Below are positions 23,299 through 35,774 of a stretch of DNA of 64,000 nucleotides, in pieces. Below the pieces are notes generated by a model that made no database searches, had not been told where the DNA came from, and was given only the letters and a program-made list of their open reading frames with translations. The DNA lies in assembly GCA_030248215.1 (NCBI GenBank), contig JASANG010000777.1, positions 239,942 to 303,941 of the forward strand, in the 5' to 3' direction. This stretch comes from Enoplolaimus lenunculus. Its lineage: Eukaryota; Nematoda; Enoplea; Enoplida; Thoracostomopsidae. Made by a program: the position numbers and the translations under genes. Position 1 is the stretch's first letter. Each line of letters opens with the position of its first letter.

Positions 23299-25127
23299 GT
23301 CACTGAGTGATTTTACTATAAAGTATAGGTCGACATATATGGTACGGGCACGCATACATTAAAGTGCATTGCATAAAACTGCATTTGTGCACAACCCGCA
23401 GCCACTGCACCTTGCGACGGTGGCTAAAATTTTTTAGAGAATTCTACGAAAAATGAGGACAAAAATTATTACGAGGACTAAGCCCCAGCTTTTGCTTAAA
23501 CTAGCTATGCCTTTCTCGCGTATAGTTAATGTCATTCATAATTTTGTCCGCAAATTTTATGAGATACTTAAAGCAATATATAACCGAAATAATGCGCAAT
23601 GCACTATGTATAACTATTACTACTCATTATGCTGTGCAAAACCTCGAGAAGATTGCGCTAATTAATATGCCCGTTATAGTGCCTCTACAATCCTATGTGA
23701 TGTTACATCGTATATTAAATCAACCACATACACTCTGCACCCTCTGACCTCGCGTGTCCCGAGCTTTTCAGGTCGCTCATTATGCACGCAATACAAGTTT
23801 TATAGAATGTCTGCAACGAACTGGGACGCGAAAACAAAACTAATTCTATTATTATTTCAGGACCTCATAAACTCACTTTTTCATGAGGCAATACTAGAGC
23901 GGAGTATTCTAACAGCTGAGTGACAATTTGCTAATATGATTTGAAGGTTCTAAAAAGTGCATCCTAAAGTGATACCTTTACAAAGCTAGTTGTTCAGCAG
24001 GGTACAACCAGAGGTCTGCATCCGGCTCCGGCTCCCGCTCCGTTAGATTATTTGCCGGAGGTTCCGGCAATTTCGGTAGTAAAATTTTGCATAATTTTAT
24101 TATATTTATCTGTTTAGCGCGGTAATTGGTTTGAAAAAGATAAACGTGATTTCTGTGGTGCCGTTGATAGTCTGTAAAAGCGAAACTAAGTTTGGACCAG
24201 ATGCTCGTCAAACTTGGACCGTCAGAGATATAATATAGAGTAGTAAGTTATACATATCAAATACATTCGTTTTAAACTCACAAGACCTATCGCCAACTAG
24301 TGATAAATGTTCCTACGCCTAAGCAGAAAATGTAGTCTAAAATGTAAGCCTACAATTTTATAGACCCACCAGAAACTGGGGCGGCCTTAACATGGGCCAA
24401 AATGAAGGTCTTGTCAATTTTAGCAAACTCGTTATTTACTTGTATAGTTCGTGGTTTGCATGAGGTTGCAAAGACAATAAAGGGTGCAACCGGAGGTGAA
24501 ATGAAATTAGGTACCAAGTTGAAACAATGTTTGATTTGCCAATTTTAGTCTGTAACGTGTTTTATTAGTCGTTTGTTTTACACTTAATATTTTTTGGTAA
24601 ACCTAGGCAATGATTTCCTCAAAATTACATCTAAATATAGAAGAAACTCGCCAAACAAATTTATTTTGTAAAACTATGCAAAATCCTGGTGTGCAATACC
24701 TACTTTAGTCTGCAATATTGCCGCTATAAATTATTCTTTGCTTAGCCTTATTTTTGAAGATATATCAACAACTTCCTGGAAATTGCACCGAAAATTAAGA
24801 CCAAGCTCACCGAACGATTTAATTTTTGTAAAACAACGGAATACACTAATTTAGACCACTAGGACCGCGTGTATGCAATCAAGCGATTTCGAACAACCTA
24901 AAATTTTTACACACAGCAAATTTGGTTCAATAAAAACGCTATTGTTTCTTGCACAACGAATTATTATAGTTAACTTTTACCACCGTCAAAGTATATACAC
25001 TGCAAAAAAATGGTGGGTCCAATTGTCTTCCTGCGAAATAGGCTCTACGGGATTACACAATAGTAGCCGTACCTAATTTTCCCTCTTGATTAAAGGAGTT
25101 TTATATCATCAACTTCTGTTTCAAGTA
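23299..25127. other. Intergenic between PSMD5 and ANO8
   Basis: The PSMD5 promoter is expected just above 23298; no core motif was recognised. A CAGGGTACAACCAGAGG left end of a CCGGCTCCGG-rich hAT-like element is at 23998, and a related AAGGGTGCAACCGGAGGTG is at 24480. A MITE tail with GGCCTTAACATGGGCCAA is at about 24375-24403. A half copy of the palindromic TA element is at 24998. No genes seen. Confidence 0.5.
24998..25075 (+). mobile_element. Half copy of palindromic foldback element
   Basis: Starts after TA with CACTGCAAAAAAATGGTGGG and continues to AATAGGCTCTACGGGATTAC, i.e. one arm of the palindromes at 60133 and 61225. The second arm is missing. Confidence 0.75.
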
Positions 25128-25544
25128 CTGTAGTGATCCGAATGAGAGGGGGTAATAAGAGGGGGTCACCATTTTGAGTCCCATTCAATAGTAGTCCGTA
25201 TCTCTGATAAGAGAGCCCCTAAACACTATATTAGAGTCCATAAAGTCAATTAACCCTAATTGCAGCGTACAGATGACAGCCGGACCAAATAAAGTGGAGT
25301 TCGAAACTTTAAAACGTACTTAAGTTTTGAAAATATATTCGAAAGTATTACCTTGCATTATCGTTCAAACTTTTGATGCAAGGCAAAAACTGTTTAATTA
25401 GTTGCAATACCGGATATATCAGTAAAACGAAGGATGGCGGAGGGCGGGTTGAAAATAAATAACCGTCCGTAACCGAATAACAGGGGGTATCCTCTCGAGA
25501 GGCCGAATAAATATCAGCCCTCTCCTCTTGTTTGGGTACTACAG
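25128..25544 (+). mobile_element. TA-flanked MITE, copy 5
   Basis: A 417-bp copy with TA on both sides, ends CTGTAGTGATCCGAATGAGA and TTGTTTGGGTACTACAG, and the family interior. It inserted 58 bp downstream of the ANO8 stop codon and so may lie in the 3' UTR. Confidence 0.85.
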
Positions 25545-25601
25545 TAAATAAACTGTTATAATTTTGGTTAAATATAATAAAAAGTTACATTTTCATAGTT
25601 T

Positions 25602-28600
25602 TCACTGTCTTAATTTTATCTTTTTGTGCTTCAAATGCGCCGATTCGGACCGTGCACGGCGGCTAACCATCACCCGGCTTTCAACAGTCCTCAACGCCAT
25701 CCGCCGTTTATACTCAACTTTCGATTGTTCTACGGTAACCCAGTGCGGGACGTCTGGAATTGCGAACGCCAAGAAAAACCGCAAAGCAAGCACAACGTGC
25801 TCCAGTGCAACAACGAATAGAATTTGACCACCAACTGATAAATCTGGCCAAAAACGCCGAACCACCCCTGAATAGCCTATTAGAGCGCAGTTCACTATAA
25901 CTCCAACGACTCCAAGGACTTCAAGCGCAGGTTGCCAGTAGCCAATAGAATCCACTCTACGTCCAAACGGCCGTTGAAACGCGTGGGTCAACTTAAACGC
26001 ATCGACATGTATTTCGACCAGATTATTGACTAGAGCACATAGAGCAGCCAATGGGAACGCAGGCGAGAATAGTAGCACTAATCCGAATTGAATATACATT
26101 TCAAGATAGTCTTCCAACGGTGAACTGTACCGAGGCATAATACTTTCGACTTCAGCTTGTGTAAGCTTCGGGCCGTCTTGGGACTGTTGTTGTTTTCCTT
26201 CAGGTGAATTTTCAAAGGTTAAACCGTCGCCGAAAGTATTCGGACTTGTAACCGTACTTGCTTCTGATTGGCTACCTAGTGAACCGGTAGCAGCATTAAA
26301 TGAGCAATCAGTATGTAGTGCCGGTGCGTTCCTTGGACTAAGCGGCAAAGTTAAATGAGATTTATTCTCAGCCAATTTCGACTCGCATTGTTTGGTATGC
26401 CGTCTCCTAAGTACCATTTGAGGATTATCGTCTAGTTCCGGTCTGAGTTCTGCTTCTTGCTCGCAGAGTTCCGCTGAAGTAGTTTCAAATTGACGCAAAG
26501 CGCCGCGAAGTCCCTCGTTCGTTTTTGAGTGATCTACTTCGATCCTTGCCTGGTCGAGTTTTTCAACTCCAGTTAAAATTTTGGATCCATGTTCGCCAAA
26601 GCTTTCCGCTTGTTCTTCGGCCACCCTGGCGCCAGTGAAATTCCCAGGACTCACTAGCAGCTTCCGCCGTTCAGATTTCAATTCGCTCAAATGTTTTTCA
26701 ATCGTATCGCGGTCCATTGATTTAGTCATATTGTACGTTAGGCGGCTCAGTTTAATTTTTTCTACCAGCAACGGCAGGACAGCTTCTTTAAAGTTTCCAA
26801 TCAGTTGCCGAGTAATCAACAGCGCTGCAAGTTGCGCTTTTAGTCGGCCAAAATCACCCAAATAAAACGCAATGTAGAAAAGTGACAAAAAGCTATTAAC
26901 AAACTGAAAACAGACCGTTTTAGTGATTAAATTGTTTTCATACGCGTCTGCAGTTCGATAGTTTTCTTGATCATTTAACCAGACGGCAAGCTTAGAATAA
27001 GCATCGTCTGCTAAAGTGACACAAATGGCAAGTAGAACTTTTGGCACAAACGTAAGCCAGCTAAAATAGCGGCTCCCTGAAAATTCTCGATTAGTCCATT
27101 CTTGTAGTTCGAAGACCGATAACATCAACATAAACATCACCGCGATGCATAATAGGGTCGCAGGGTAAGAAACACCGTAGCGAAACAGCTTTCTCTTCCA
27201 CGGTGCGTGGTATGTTTCCAACCGACCTGTGACAGGACTCCGAACCAGAATCCCTTTGAATTCCGGCCTTGGCTCTTGTAAGAGATCTGTTTCCATCGAT
27301 AAGGTACCCCACTGATATGCAAGTACCGCTTGTCGCCGTTTCCAAGACTCCAAATATAGTGTTGCCCACAGAATATTGACAATAGCGAACGAAACTATCG
27401 CGAAATCATCAGCGACTTGACTTCTACCACTCAATGCAACCCAATGAATCACCCCAAGAATGGCAGGGGCAGTCAGCGCCGTTGTATAGTGTCCAAGCCA
27501 CGCAAAATACATCCCGATCTGTTCTCCAAAATAATCACAGATTGCATCTAAAGGCTGGGATCGAGTGAAATTTCGAACCCAGGACACTTTAAGGTGGCGC
27601 AAATCGCGTTGAGAATGTAACGGAAACATTTGAGTGACTACATTTAGTCGCCGCAGTACCGGAAGTATTAGCTCGCCTTCACGGAACCGGAATAGCTTCC
27701 GTTTCGGTTTGACGTCCGGTTTGTCAAGGCCCGATCCGGAAGTCCCCTTGGCTAGATATAGGCTCTCGTCTGCGCAAGCCCGAATACTGTTCAAAAACGA
27801 ATAAACAATAAGCGCACGCTCTTGACTGCTCAGAAAATGTTTCTCACGGACACCAACAAAACAATCGGCATCTTTATAGACAAAATGTTTCAAACCCCCT
27901 CCATACTGTTCTTTGAGAGGTTTTCGCATTTGAAGTAAGTCAGCGCCTCTTAGCAAGTCTTCATTATGTGCAGTAATATGAATTGCAGTGCTGTTGGTAT
28001 AATTTGAACGTCTTGATTCTAGCTTGATTCGACTGTCCTTGCGTAGTTGACGCATGATCCACGCTAATATTGTTTGATCCTGCCGGTAATTTGACGTTTT
28101 CTCACCAATACATTGATCTTGCAGCTCGGTACTACAAACGCTTTGATGTTGCCGCTCAGCGGTCACATCACCGTCGCTCTCGTGATCACCAGATACAACG
28201 GCGTCATTGGTGACGTCATCAGTGATGTCATTAGTGTTTGATAACTTATCACCGAAATCGGTCCATGTTGCATCCGGTACGACAAGCACAACGTCACATT
28301 TCCGGGTCGGAATTGCATTGAGCCATACTTGTGACGCTAAAATCAATCGAACGCTGGTTGCCAGAAATCGTTCTTTGATGTTACCGCCTGCACCGCCACG
28401 ACAACCACTCGCTCCAGTCCGTTGCAGTTCTTGATCACTACGTTCTAGCAGTAGTTTCATCAGTTCATCCGCCTTTGATTCATTTCCATCTGATTTCAGT
28501 GAGGGTAGCCGAGGTCTAAGCAGGGCTTGAGGAGAATTAGGCTCGTAGATTAGACTCTGATCGCCATCTAGCCCCTCGTTGTCTAAGTAATTCGATTTAG

Positions 28601-28640
28601 GGCTGCCAATAGTTGAGCTGGACGCTTCTGGCGAAGTCAT
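25602..28640 (-). CDS. ANO8: Anoctamin-8-type TMEM16 protein, intronless, 1012 aa
   Basis: One uninterrupted frame from ATG at 28640 to TAA. Residues 1-360 are cytoplasmic and include an acidic low-complexity stretch near 140-165. The TMEM16 membrane domain starts near residue 367 with CDYFGEQIGMYFAWLGHYTT. Later landmarks are AVWLNDQENYRTADAYENNL, FQFVNSFLSLFYIAFYLGDF and, after a long variable loop (about 650-840), TQAEVESIMPRY, EDYLEMYIQFG and ALVNNLVEIHVDAFKL. The last two hold acidic residues equivalent to the TMEM16 calcium site (D/E in EDYLEM, E and D in VEIHVDA). The order and the ITRQ and AFQRPFGRRV motifs point to ANO8, an endoplasmic reticulum-plasma membrane tether, more than ANO10. 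ANO8 genes in animals normally have many introns, and neighbours here have 6-12 exons, so intron loss or retroposition is likely. The frame shows no damage. Confidence 0.95.
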   Translation of the reverse strand: MTSPEASSSTIGSPKSNYLDNEGLDGDQSLIYEPNSPQALLRPRLPSLKSDGNESKADELMKLLLERSDQELQRTGASGCRGGAGGNIKERFLATSVRLILASQVWLNAIPTRKCDVVLVVPDATWTDFGDKLSNTNDITDDVTNDAVVSGDHESDGDVTAERQHQSVCSTELQDQCIGEKTSNYRQDQTILAWIMRQLRKDSRIKLESRRSNYTNSTAIHITAHNEDLLRGADLLQMRKPLKEQYGGGLKHFVYKDADCFVGVREKHFLSSQERALIVYSFLNSIRACADESLYLAKGTSGSGLDKPDVKPKRKLFRFREGELILPVLRRLNVVTQMFPLHSQRDLRHLKVSWVRNFTRSQPLDAICDYFGEQIGMYFAWLGHYTTALTAPAILGVIHWVALSGRSQVADDFAIVSFAIVNILWATLYLESWKRRQAVLAYQWGTLSMETDLLQEPRPEFKGILVRSPVTGRLETYHAPWKRKLFRYGVSYPATLLCIAVMFMLMLSVFELQEWTNREFSGSRYFSWLTFVPKVLLAICVTLADDAYSKLAVWLNDQENYRTADAYENNLITKTVCFQFVNSFLSLFYIAFYLGDFGRLKAQLAALLITRQLIGNFKEAVLPLLVEKIKLSRLTYNMTKSMDRDTIEKHLSELKSERRKLLVSPGNFTGARVAEEQAESFGEHGSKILTGVEKLDQARIEVDHSKTNEGLRGALRQFETTSAELCEQEAELRPELDDNPQMVLRRRHTKQCESKLAENKSHLTLPLSPRNAPALHTDCSFNAATGSLGSQSEASTVTSPNTFGDGLTFENSPEGKQQQSQDGPKLTQAEVESIMPRYSSPLEDYLEMYIQFGLVLLFSPAFPLAALCALVNNLVEIHVDAFKLTHAFQRPFGRRVDSIGYWQPALEVLGVVGVIVNCALIGYSGVVRRFWPDLSVGGQILFVVALEHVVLALRFFLAFAIPDVPHWVTVEQSKVEYKRRMALRTVESRVMVSRRARSESAHLKHKKIKLRQ

Positions 28641-31600
28641 ATTTCTCGGGTAGTTGTGCTGAATAAAGTTTTTCGAAAGTTGGCTTTAGAGGTTATGGTT
28701 TAAATAACGAATAAGTGACGAGTATATTGAGCTAAGCATAGTACGGAAATAAAGCAAATTGGTTTCGTGAATATTTGCTAAAGATGACAGAAAAATACAA
28801 TCGTCCATAGCCACAGTTCTCGAAAATCATAGGAGAGCTAAAGGCTCGCGTATTTAAACCATCTTTAATGAAGTTAGTTTTGGGCCGCTTTACAAAATGG
28901 AACATTTCTCAAAATGAAAACATAATTAGTTTTCTAAGTGGTGAGTAGTGCGCCGGTTTATATCAAAATGCCTCGGGGCCCGGGTCGATTTTTAGCATCA
29001 GTCCAGTCCTGATCCTGCCAACTATTTCCGTGGCCCGTCCAAACGATTGAAAATGACTCTGGGTGTGCACTACACTAAAGTGACCCTAAACTTATAAACG
29101 TTTTGCTTCAAAAACTGTTTCTACCAAATGTGCTGTCAATGACCAAAATTTTCACCGCTGCCTAAAAACCTGAACTGTCCTGACTATGTTTTTTGCTTGA
29201 ATATTGGAAACGGCTACCGTTAAAGGCCACGGCTCGTAAACTTCCGTACAGTATTGTATTTAAAGTGGTCTATAACAGCAGATGCATAGGTAATAAAAAT
29301 TATAATTTCATAGAAAAAAAACATTTTCAAATATTTAAAATTGAATGTATGTAAAACGCCATAACAAATACAGTTTTTAGAGCGCATTGTATTGGGGGAA
29401 ACACTGTAGCGTTGAGAAAAATGTTTCCAAGAAAACATATAAATATATATTTTCCAAAAAAATTGTTGCTTTCTTCGTATACAGGCAGGTAGCTGTAGAT
29501 ACACATTAACAGGGTTTTGGGCCCAAACCCCAAAATATATAGTTGCGGTATTTTTTGAAAACCAGGAAACACATCATATCACTGGCATTTTTTTAAGGGG
29601 CGCAACAATGGATGGGGGTAAGAGAAACACTGATCCACTTCCCCTAAAAGGACAACTCTGCCCGAGGTCGAAAAAAAATATCAACGACAAAAGTTACATG
29701 TTCAGCCAAATTTTTCTCACTTCCCTCACCCACAGTAAATCTTTTTGTTCCTATTACCAGTAACAGCAGCTGTTTGCAAACCTGATTCTTTTTTATGAAC
29801 AGATATCTGTACGATGTAATTTGTTTTAAGCATTTGATAATGGCAAGAAAATAAAAAATTTGTTTTTAAATTTTAAAAATATGTTAAAATTTTCCAAACA
29901 ATCCATCCGACCATGTCTTGAAATCGTTTCTACAGTAACGGTTTTACTTGATACATAACGATATGCTAATATAATGGCAGAAAGCTACAAATTAAATAAT
30001 ATAAATTCTTTTTAACATATAATATCCAGGGTGCGCGACCGGATACCAAAAAATGCCGGAGCCTGATAATATTAGATCCGGCCGGAACCGAGCCAGATAG
30101 TTAATGAAAATCTAACTAGATGGCATTCAAATACCAGAATGGAGCTAATAATTCTTCCCTCCGTGGCTTAAACTATCCAAAGGCTTTACGTAACATAAAC
30201 TTAACAGTTCAAGTGAATTTTCATTGTCACGCAATAATTATGGGCAGATATTCTGGAGAAACACAAAAACTATGGAAAACATACTGTGTTAGAAATAGTT
30301 GTTTTGAAAATTTTAACTTTGTCGGTGATGGCAAAAACTTGACCTGGACCGAGACTTTTCATGACCGGTCTCGGTAGTCAGGTCTCGGCCTCGGGTCTCG
30401 GGTTTTATCTAGACTGCCCATTCCTGTTTAAAATCGAGGCAATTACTTTTGCTTAGGCTTGGGTCTGGTTTAGATTTATTTTTACGCAGAAGGTTAACCT
30501 TAGATTACAAATTGGAATTTCCTGAAATTCTGTTACGCCCTTAAAATATCACTGGTCAGCTATCAGGTTTTCCAGCGTTATTAAAACCCAATAAAAATTG
30601 TGATCGAACATGGGCGCATGTAAACATTTACATTACCTGTACGACAGAAAATACATGTCAAAGTAAGGCAATCAATTTCCACGGTAGTTGGCATAAGTAA
30701 CTTCAAATTTTTGAAATTTTAAAAAAATATCCAGCAAGTTAAAATACCGGAGCCGGAGCCGAGGCAATCTGTAAAATCACCTTTGAATTTCCCTTGACAC
30801 AAAACCCATGAGCTCATAACATTTGAATTCAAACCCCCAACGAAAGCAACTTTTTCTCATACACCAAAACAGTCCACAAGTACTTTATCAACGATTCTAG
30901 CTGGCTGAATAATGAACAGCTTAGTGTGGCGTATGTTGGGCGACAATCCCATCCAGCTTAGCGTCCTTTCAAAATGCAGAAGGTTCAAGGAAGCCGCAGC
31001 CCTACCTCTTGAGAAAAAAAGCACAAATTGATTAAAAAGTTTGGTTGTTTCGTTACTGAAAAAGTTTCTTTCTACATTTGTGTCGTGAAATTAATAGCAA
31101 ATCAGGTGCGCTAAACCAGTCATCAAACGCTAAAAATGACGCGATTCAAATCAACGCGTCGCTTTTAGACAGTAATATACATGTGAAAAATATAGATTAA
31201 TAAACTATTGAAAATACATTTTTAGTTCCGCTCCGCTGCATTGCACAGGATCATAAAAAGTGAAAGTATACATTCAAGTCTTAAAAAATTTAAATTTAAT
31301 TGAAATTATCAGGAAAGGTATGAGGAGTCAAATCGGCATTTAATGTTCCAATATATTAAGACTAGAGCGGGTCCTGCAGATTTGGACCAATCCTACTTGA
31401 ACAATGTAGCAACCAAAATATATTCCTAAGTTTGAGCATCCTCAGCATATTGTACACAACTCTAAAACAAAGCGTAGCCTAAGCCCAAGCAAAAAACTTA
31501 GTTTAAAATTTAATCGAGAAGGCGGGCAAAAGCGGATCCAAAGGTTGCTCAGAACTTTTTGTGATAAAATGACATGGTCTTTACTATGCAATTTATTGTC

Positions 31601-32548
31601 CTCCCTCAGAAAGTTATTTTGTAACAAATGAATCGGTCCCTACCTTACAATTTTACACCCTCAGAAATTAGTTTTGGCGAAATTTGCGTTTCAAAACATT
31701 TACGAGCCTACCCACCGTCAAAAATTTACGGATCCGCCAGTAAAACGAGCGCACCATTAATAGTATGGACTGATGTTTGTACGATTTAGCTTAAGAAACG
31801 AAAATTGAGGAATATATGTAATTTACTTTGCAACCTGATTATCCGCTCATTCAGCGAAATTATTATTAAAACATCCTCAGTTGCATTTAAACTAATTAGC
31901 AAGTAAAGCCAATGCAAATTAGAAATCTTAATCATGAGATTTCACAAAAGTACTAATCCAATACATGGAACCAACATCACAGACATGGACATGTAAACTT
32001 TTCTGGACGTATAGAGTCTTAGAATCAAAATTGTAATCTCCAAAAAACGTTCCATTTCCAAAATTGTAAACGTGTTTGAGCTTCTCGTGATCTCCATCGA
32101 TTCTTTAAAACCCAAATATAAATTTTAAAAAAATTCAATTTTTCTGTTAAAAACAGCTGACAAAAGTTTCACAACTTTGACGCGAAGGTTTCGTCTTTAC
32201 TAACTTAACGAAATACCGGACTGATTTTGACAACAAACATCATTAGGCTCTGATTATTTACCTACGTCAAATACAATATATCAGAGGATTTTCACATCCA
32301 TAACGCTGATTTTTAGCATTTTGAAAATAAATTTTTTCAAATCATTTTCGGTATAACACCATCTCAAACGTCTCCAGAAATAAAAATACAAATAGCTCTT
32401 GATAAACTGGAGTTTGTCTTAAAATACTAAAACTATCCATCCTCCGACAAAATGATCGGCTTTTGGGTTCAAAGTAATCATAATTATTCTTTGAAAACAT
32501 ATCTATCTTATACCTTTTATATACAATTATGCATAAGTATATATGTCA
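28641..32548. other. Intergenic upstream of ANO8
   Basis: No gene recognised. A CAGGGTGCGCGACCGG end of a hAT-like CCGGA element is at about 30028-30110, and GTCTCGGTAGTCAGGTCTCG words lie near 30360-30405. CCTAA/GGCTTAGG-type words occur near 30455. Open frames at 29220-29572 (-), 30120-30377 (+) and 31442-31627 (-) have no domain, signal peptide or flanking splice logic. Confidence 0.45.
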
Positions 32549-32550
32549 AA

Positions 32551-32906
32551 GTCCAAGTCGTAATTTATCCCAATTCCGAATTGGGCTAGTCCAGGGCATA
32601 ATTACCTACGACTTGAGCTAGCCCACGGTGTAATTCTTTCTATGCGACATGTGCACACCTGCACACCTTATCATCGATTGGGTGATGCGAATACTATTTT
32701 CTGATTTGCTAAGTGATCGCCGCCTGCTGGCTAGGAAACAGTTTGTTTTGTTCTACTGTAGCAAAGTGAATCAAGCTGGTTTACGACTTTCAAGTAACAA
32801 ATCAGAAAACGCACAGTTTTATCAGACTTGATTACACCTTGGGCTAGCTGAAGTCGTTATTTTTGGACAAGCCCAATTCAAAGTTGGGCTGAATTACGAC
32901 TTGGGC
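32551..32906. mobile_element. MITE with CCAAGTCGTAATT inverted ends
   Basis: Left end GTCCAAGTCGTAATTTATCC, right end GAATTACGACTTGGGCTACG. Just inside both ends is the palindrome AGCCCAATT...AATTGGGCT. A fragment of the same family is at 34651-34727. The target-site duplication was not resolved. Confidence 0.65.
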
Positions 32907-33092
32907 TACGACATATTATACATGCGTACCCTTTTCGTCCGCGACATATATAGTAACCGATGTACCAAACATAACAGCCAACAACCTCAGCTTCCTGTAC
33001 CCTACCGACAGTTACTAGCTCGCCAGCAACAGGCAGTTTAAGTACTGCTTGATGATTACGAAAACACAGCAAGAGACATAACATCACATATA

Positions 33093-33300
33093 TGTCAGTT
33101 TAGGTAGAAACCGGGACTTCAGAACTTTTTTAACTAACCAGCTGGAAAAGCAGGTTTCGGATGGTTTCGAACTAGGGAACTACGGATTACAAGGCAAGCG
33201 CTTTACCATTGCGCCGCGTAGCTCGCATCGCCAATTAATTCTATCGTCGATTATATGTCGAACGTATGCTCATATGCACCAGGAAAAGTATGTCTCGCAT
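33093..33300 (-). mobile_element. tRNA-derived SINE-like unit, family A, diverged single copy
   Basis: GTCAGTTTAGGTAGAAACCG start, then a tRNA-like core with box A (GGCGCAATGGTAAAGCG) on the minus strand and ACCAGGAAAAGTATGTCTCG in the outer part, as in the 21.2-21.9 kb dimer. It stands alone, without the linker. Confidence 0.7.
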
Positions 33301-35430
33301 TCTTACAATATATATCCAAACAAGCCCGCCATGCTTACTAAAATAAAGCCAAGAGCAAAGAAAGCCTATACCTTGTTAAAGTCACCGCAAGTTCTCTACA
33401 ACAGAAAGAAAACTAATTACAGCCCTGTGTCAAAAGTTGTTTGCGTTCCAGAATTTAACATTTTTATCACTAAATTTTAAATATCAATCGATTAAAATTT
33501 AATAAAAAATCTGAGCAACAAAATATTTTCCTATTTAGCAGCTTTAGGTTGTGCTGGAAACCATCTGTGTGGGTTGCAGTTTACATTGCACTTTTATAAA
33601 ACTGGCTAAATTACCAACCAAAAATATAGGCGGTTCAGCTGTGATTAGGCCGCTCTAGTTACAGGCGTAGTGCGAGGCTACACCTAAGTTTGAAAACGAA
33701 CGATTAGTTCACCCAAGAGTAGTCAAAAATTTAATTTTTACTAAAACAAGTTGCAAACGCTTAAAAAATTAAAACTTACAATCTATAAGCCACAATTTGG
33801 GTCATACTTTCACTAACTCCGAAACCTTGCCCATGTTACCTTTCGAGACGCCCCATTATCCCGCAGGACTCCGGTAGAGTAGACATAGGTTTAGACCATT
33901 TTTTCGTTAGGCTTGGGCTCTGGCGAAAGAATATGCATAGCATACTCTTACGCCAGTGCAAACATAGACTCGAAACCTTCAGACAAAGAGACCATCTATC
34001 TTAGAAACATACAGACATAAAGCAATAAACCAACAACTAAAACCCAAATATTTATCGACCAGAGCTACATTATAAACCTATGTAAACCACACAACATATA
34101 CCAAAGACAGAAGCGGTAGCCATCACAAAGACAGAGCCACATCAGGGGTGCTATATGCTTTCTACGTAAAGCTCAAATGTATGTAGTTTACGTAGATACT
34201 ATGGACCTACTGTGAGGTTTTATTCATTTTATTCAGCATAGAAGGATATGTGAAATTGGAGCCATTGAACTACTGGGCTTTCGTATGTGGTAGACATAGA
34301 TATTTTAATAATGTTTTGGCCATTTAAGCTGTGTATAGGAAACCATAATAGGGCTAAATAGCCATTCATCAACTATAGTATAAACTGCACAGAAGGCATT
34401 CTATGTGGTAGTTCTGAATAGAGAGGCGCACTTTATTTTTCTGCGCGTTTTCTGATTGGTTACATGATTGTCGTTATCCAGCTTGACTATAATTTGCTTT
34501 TAGTAAAACAAACTGTTTGATAACCTACATGTAGGGACTAATTAGCCAATCAGAAAGAGTGTATGAATCAGCTAATCTTATCTAAGCATAGCATTAAGGT
34601 AGTAACCAATCACAAGGCGTGAGCTTGTAGGATAGAAAGAATTTTGCCTCGGACTAGCCCAAGTTGTAATTCCGCCTTGGAGTAGCCCAATTCGAAATTG
34701 GGCTGAAATATTGATTGGATTCCGACATATATACATACACACATATACACCAGTCGTAGTGGAACTACATGTATTGAGCGAAGCTCGAACACACGTGCAG
34801 TTAAGCTAATATTCAAATTAGTTATTAGCTAACTATTCAATTATCGGTTTTAGATGTTTGTAAACAATTTTTTCAGATTCCTCGCACCCAAGAACATTCC
34901 AGTAAACCCTAATAATTATTGAAATAATTTAAAAAGTCCTAGTTTAGTCTTGTCAATTAAGATAATATGCCAATTGTTAGCTAACTATTGAATTATCGGT
35001 TTTGGAGGTATGTAAACAATTTATTCAAGTTCCTCGCAACTGAAAACCCTTTAGTCCTGAAATTATATTGCTTTTAACCTTAATAATTAAAAAGTCCTAA
35101 TTTAGGCTTAATTAATTATGCATTTTAACCTGTAGCTAATAAACGGCTTAAAATGTTAAAACCGCAATGCGAGGTTAACACCCCAGGATAATTGGTTTTC
35201 AAACAAAAAAGTTACCAGGCTTGTAATCTTGAAACTCAGAGGTTATACAGACATTTTGCTTTGTTACTCCTGTGATTACTGGATTAAAAACCTTGGACAT
35301 TGAATGCCGATCGGAAAGTGCTACATGTAGCTACCGTCCAGAGGTTAAATTCGAGCATACATGAGGTATGTGTAGCTTTGCAACATTAGTTATAACTTGA
35401 AAAGTACAAAGTGCCCACACCACATTACTC

Positions 35431-35774
35431 CAGGGTGCAAACAGAGGTGAAAAATACCGGAGCCGGAGGTCAATGAAACTTGCCGGAGCCGGAGGTCAAT
35501 AAAACTTGCCGGAGCCAGAGGTAAGGCGAAATTAAGTAGTAAAAATGATGGTTATTTGGTTAAGTTTAGCCAATATCTGCATTATGATGTTTGGTGTTAT
35601 GCTAATTTTCTGCAAAATTTCAGAAATTTTTTGTTGAAAATAGTACGGAAGTAAAACGAAACGCGCTAAAACAGATAAAATTTGCAAAATTATATCACAG
35701 AAATTGCCGGAACCTCCGACAAAAATTTTGCCGGACCGATTTTTTGCCCTAGCCGGACCTCCGGTTGTGCCCTG
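35431..35774. mobile_element. hAT-like CCGGAGCCGGAGG MITE
   Basis: Ends CAGGGTGCAAACAGAGGTG and CACAACCGGAGG (read inward from the right end), terminating GTGCCCTG. Three GCCGGAGCCGGAGGTCAAT-type repeats lie inside the left end. The 8-bp flanks (CATTACTC and AAATAGTC) match only partly. Confidence 0.7.

Noticed and set aside
23453-23747. Two overlapping plus-strand frames upstream of PSMD5
   Set aside because: No recognisable product; overlapping frames in AT-rich promoter-proximal DNA.
29220-29572. Two overlapping minus-strand frames rich in Phe/Ile/Tyr
   Set aside because: Composition is that of AT-rich non-coding DNA read in frame; no conserved motif.
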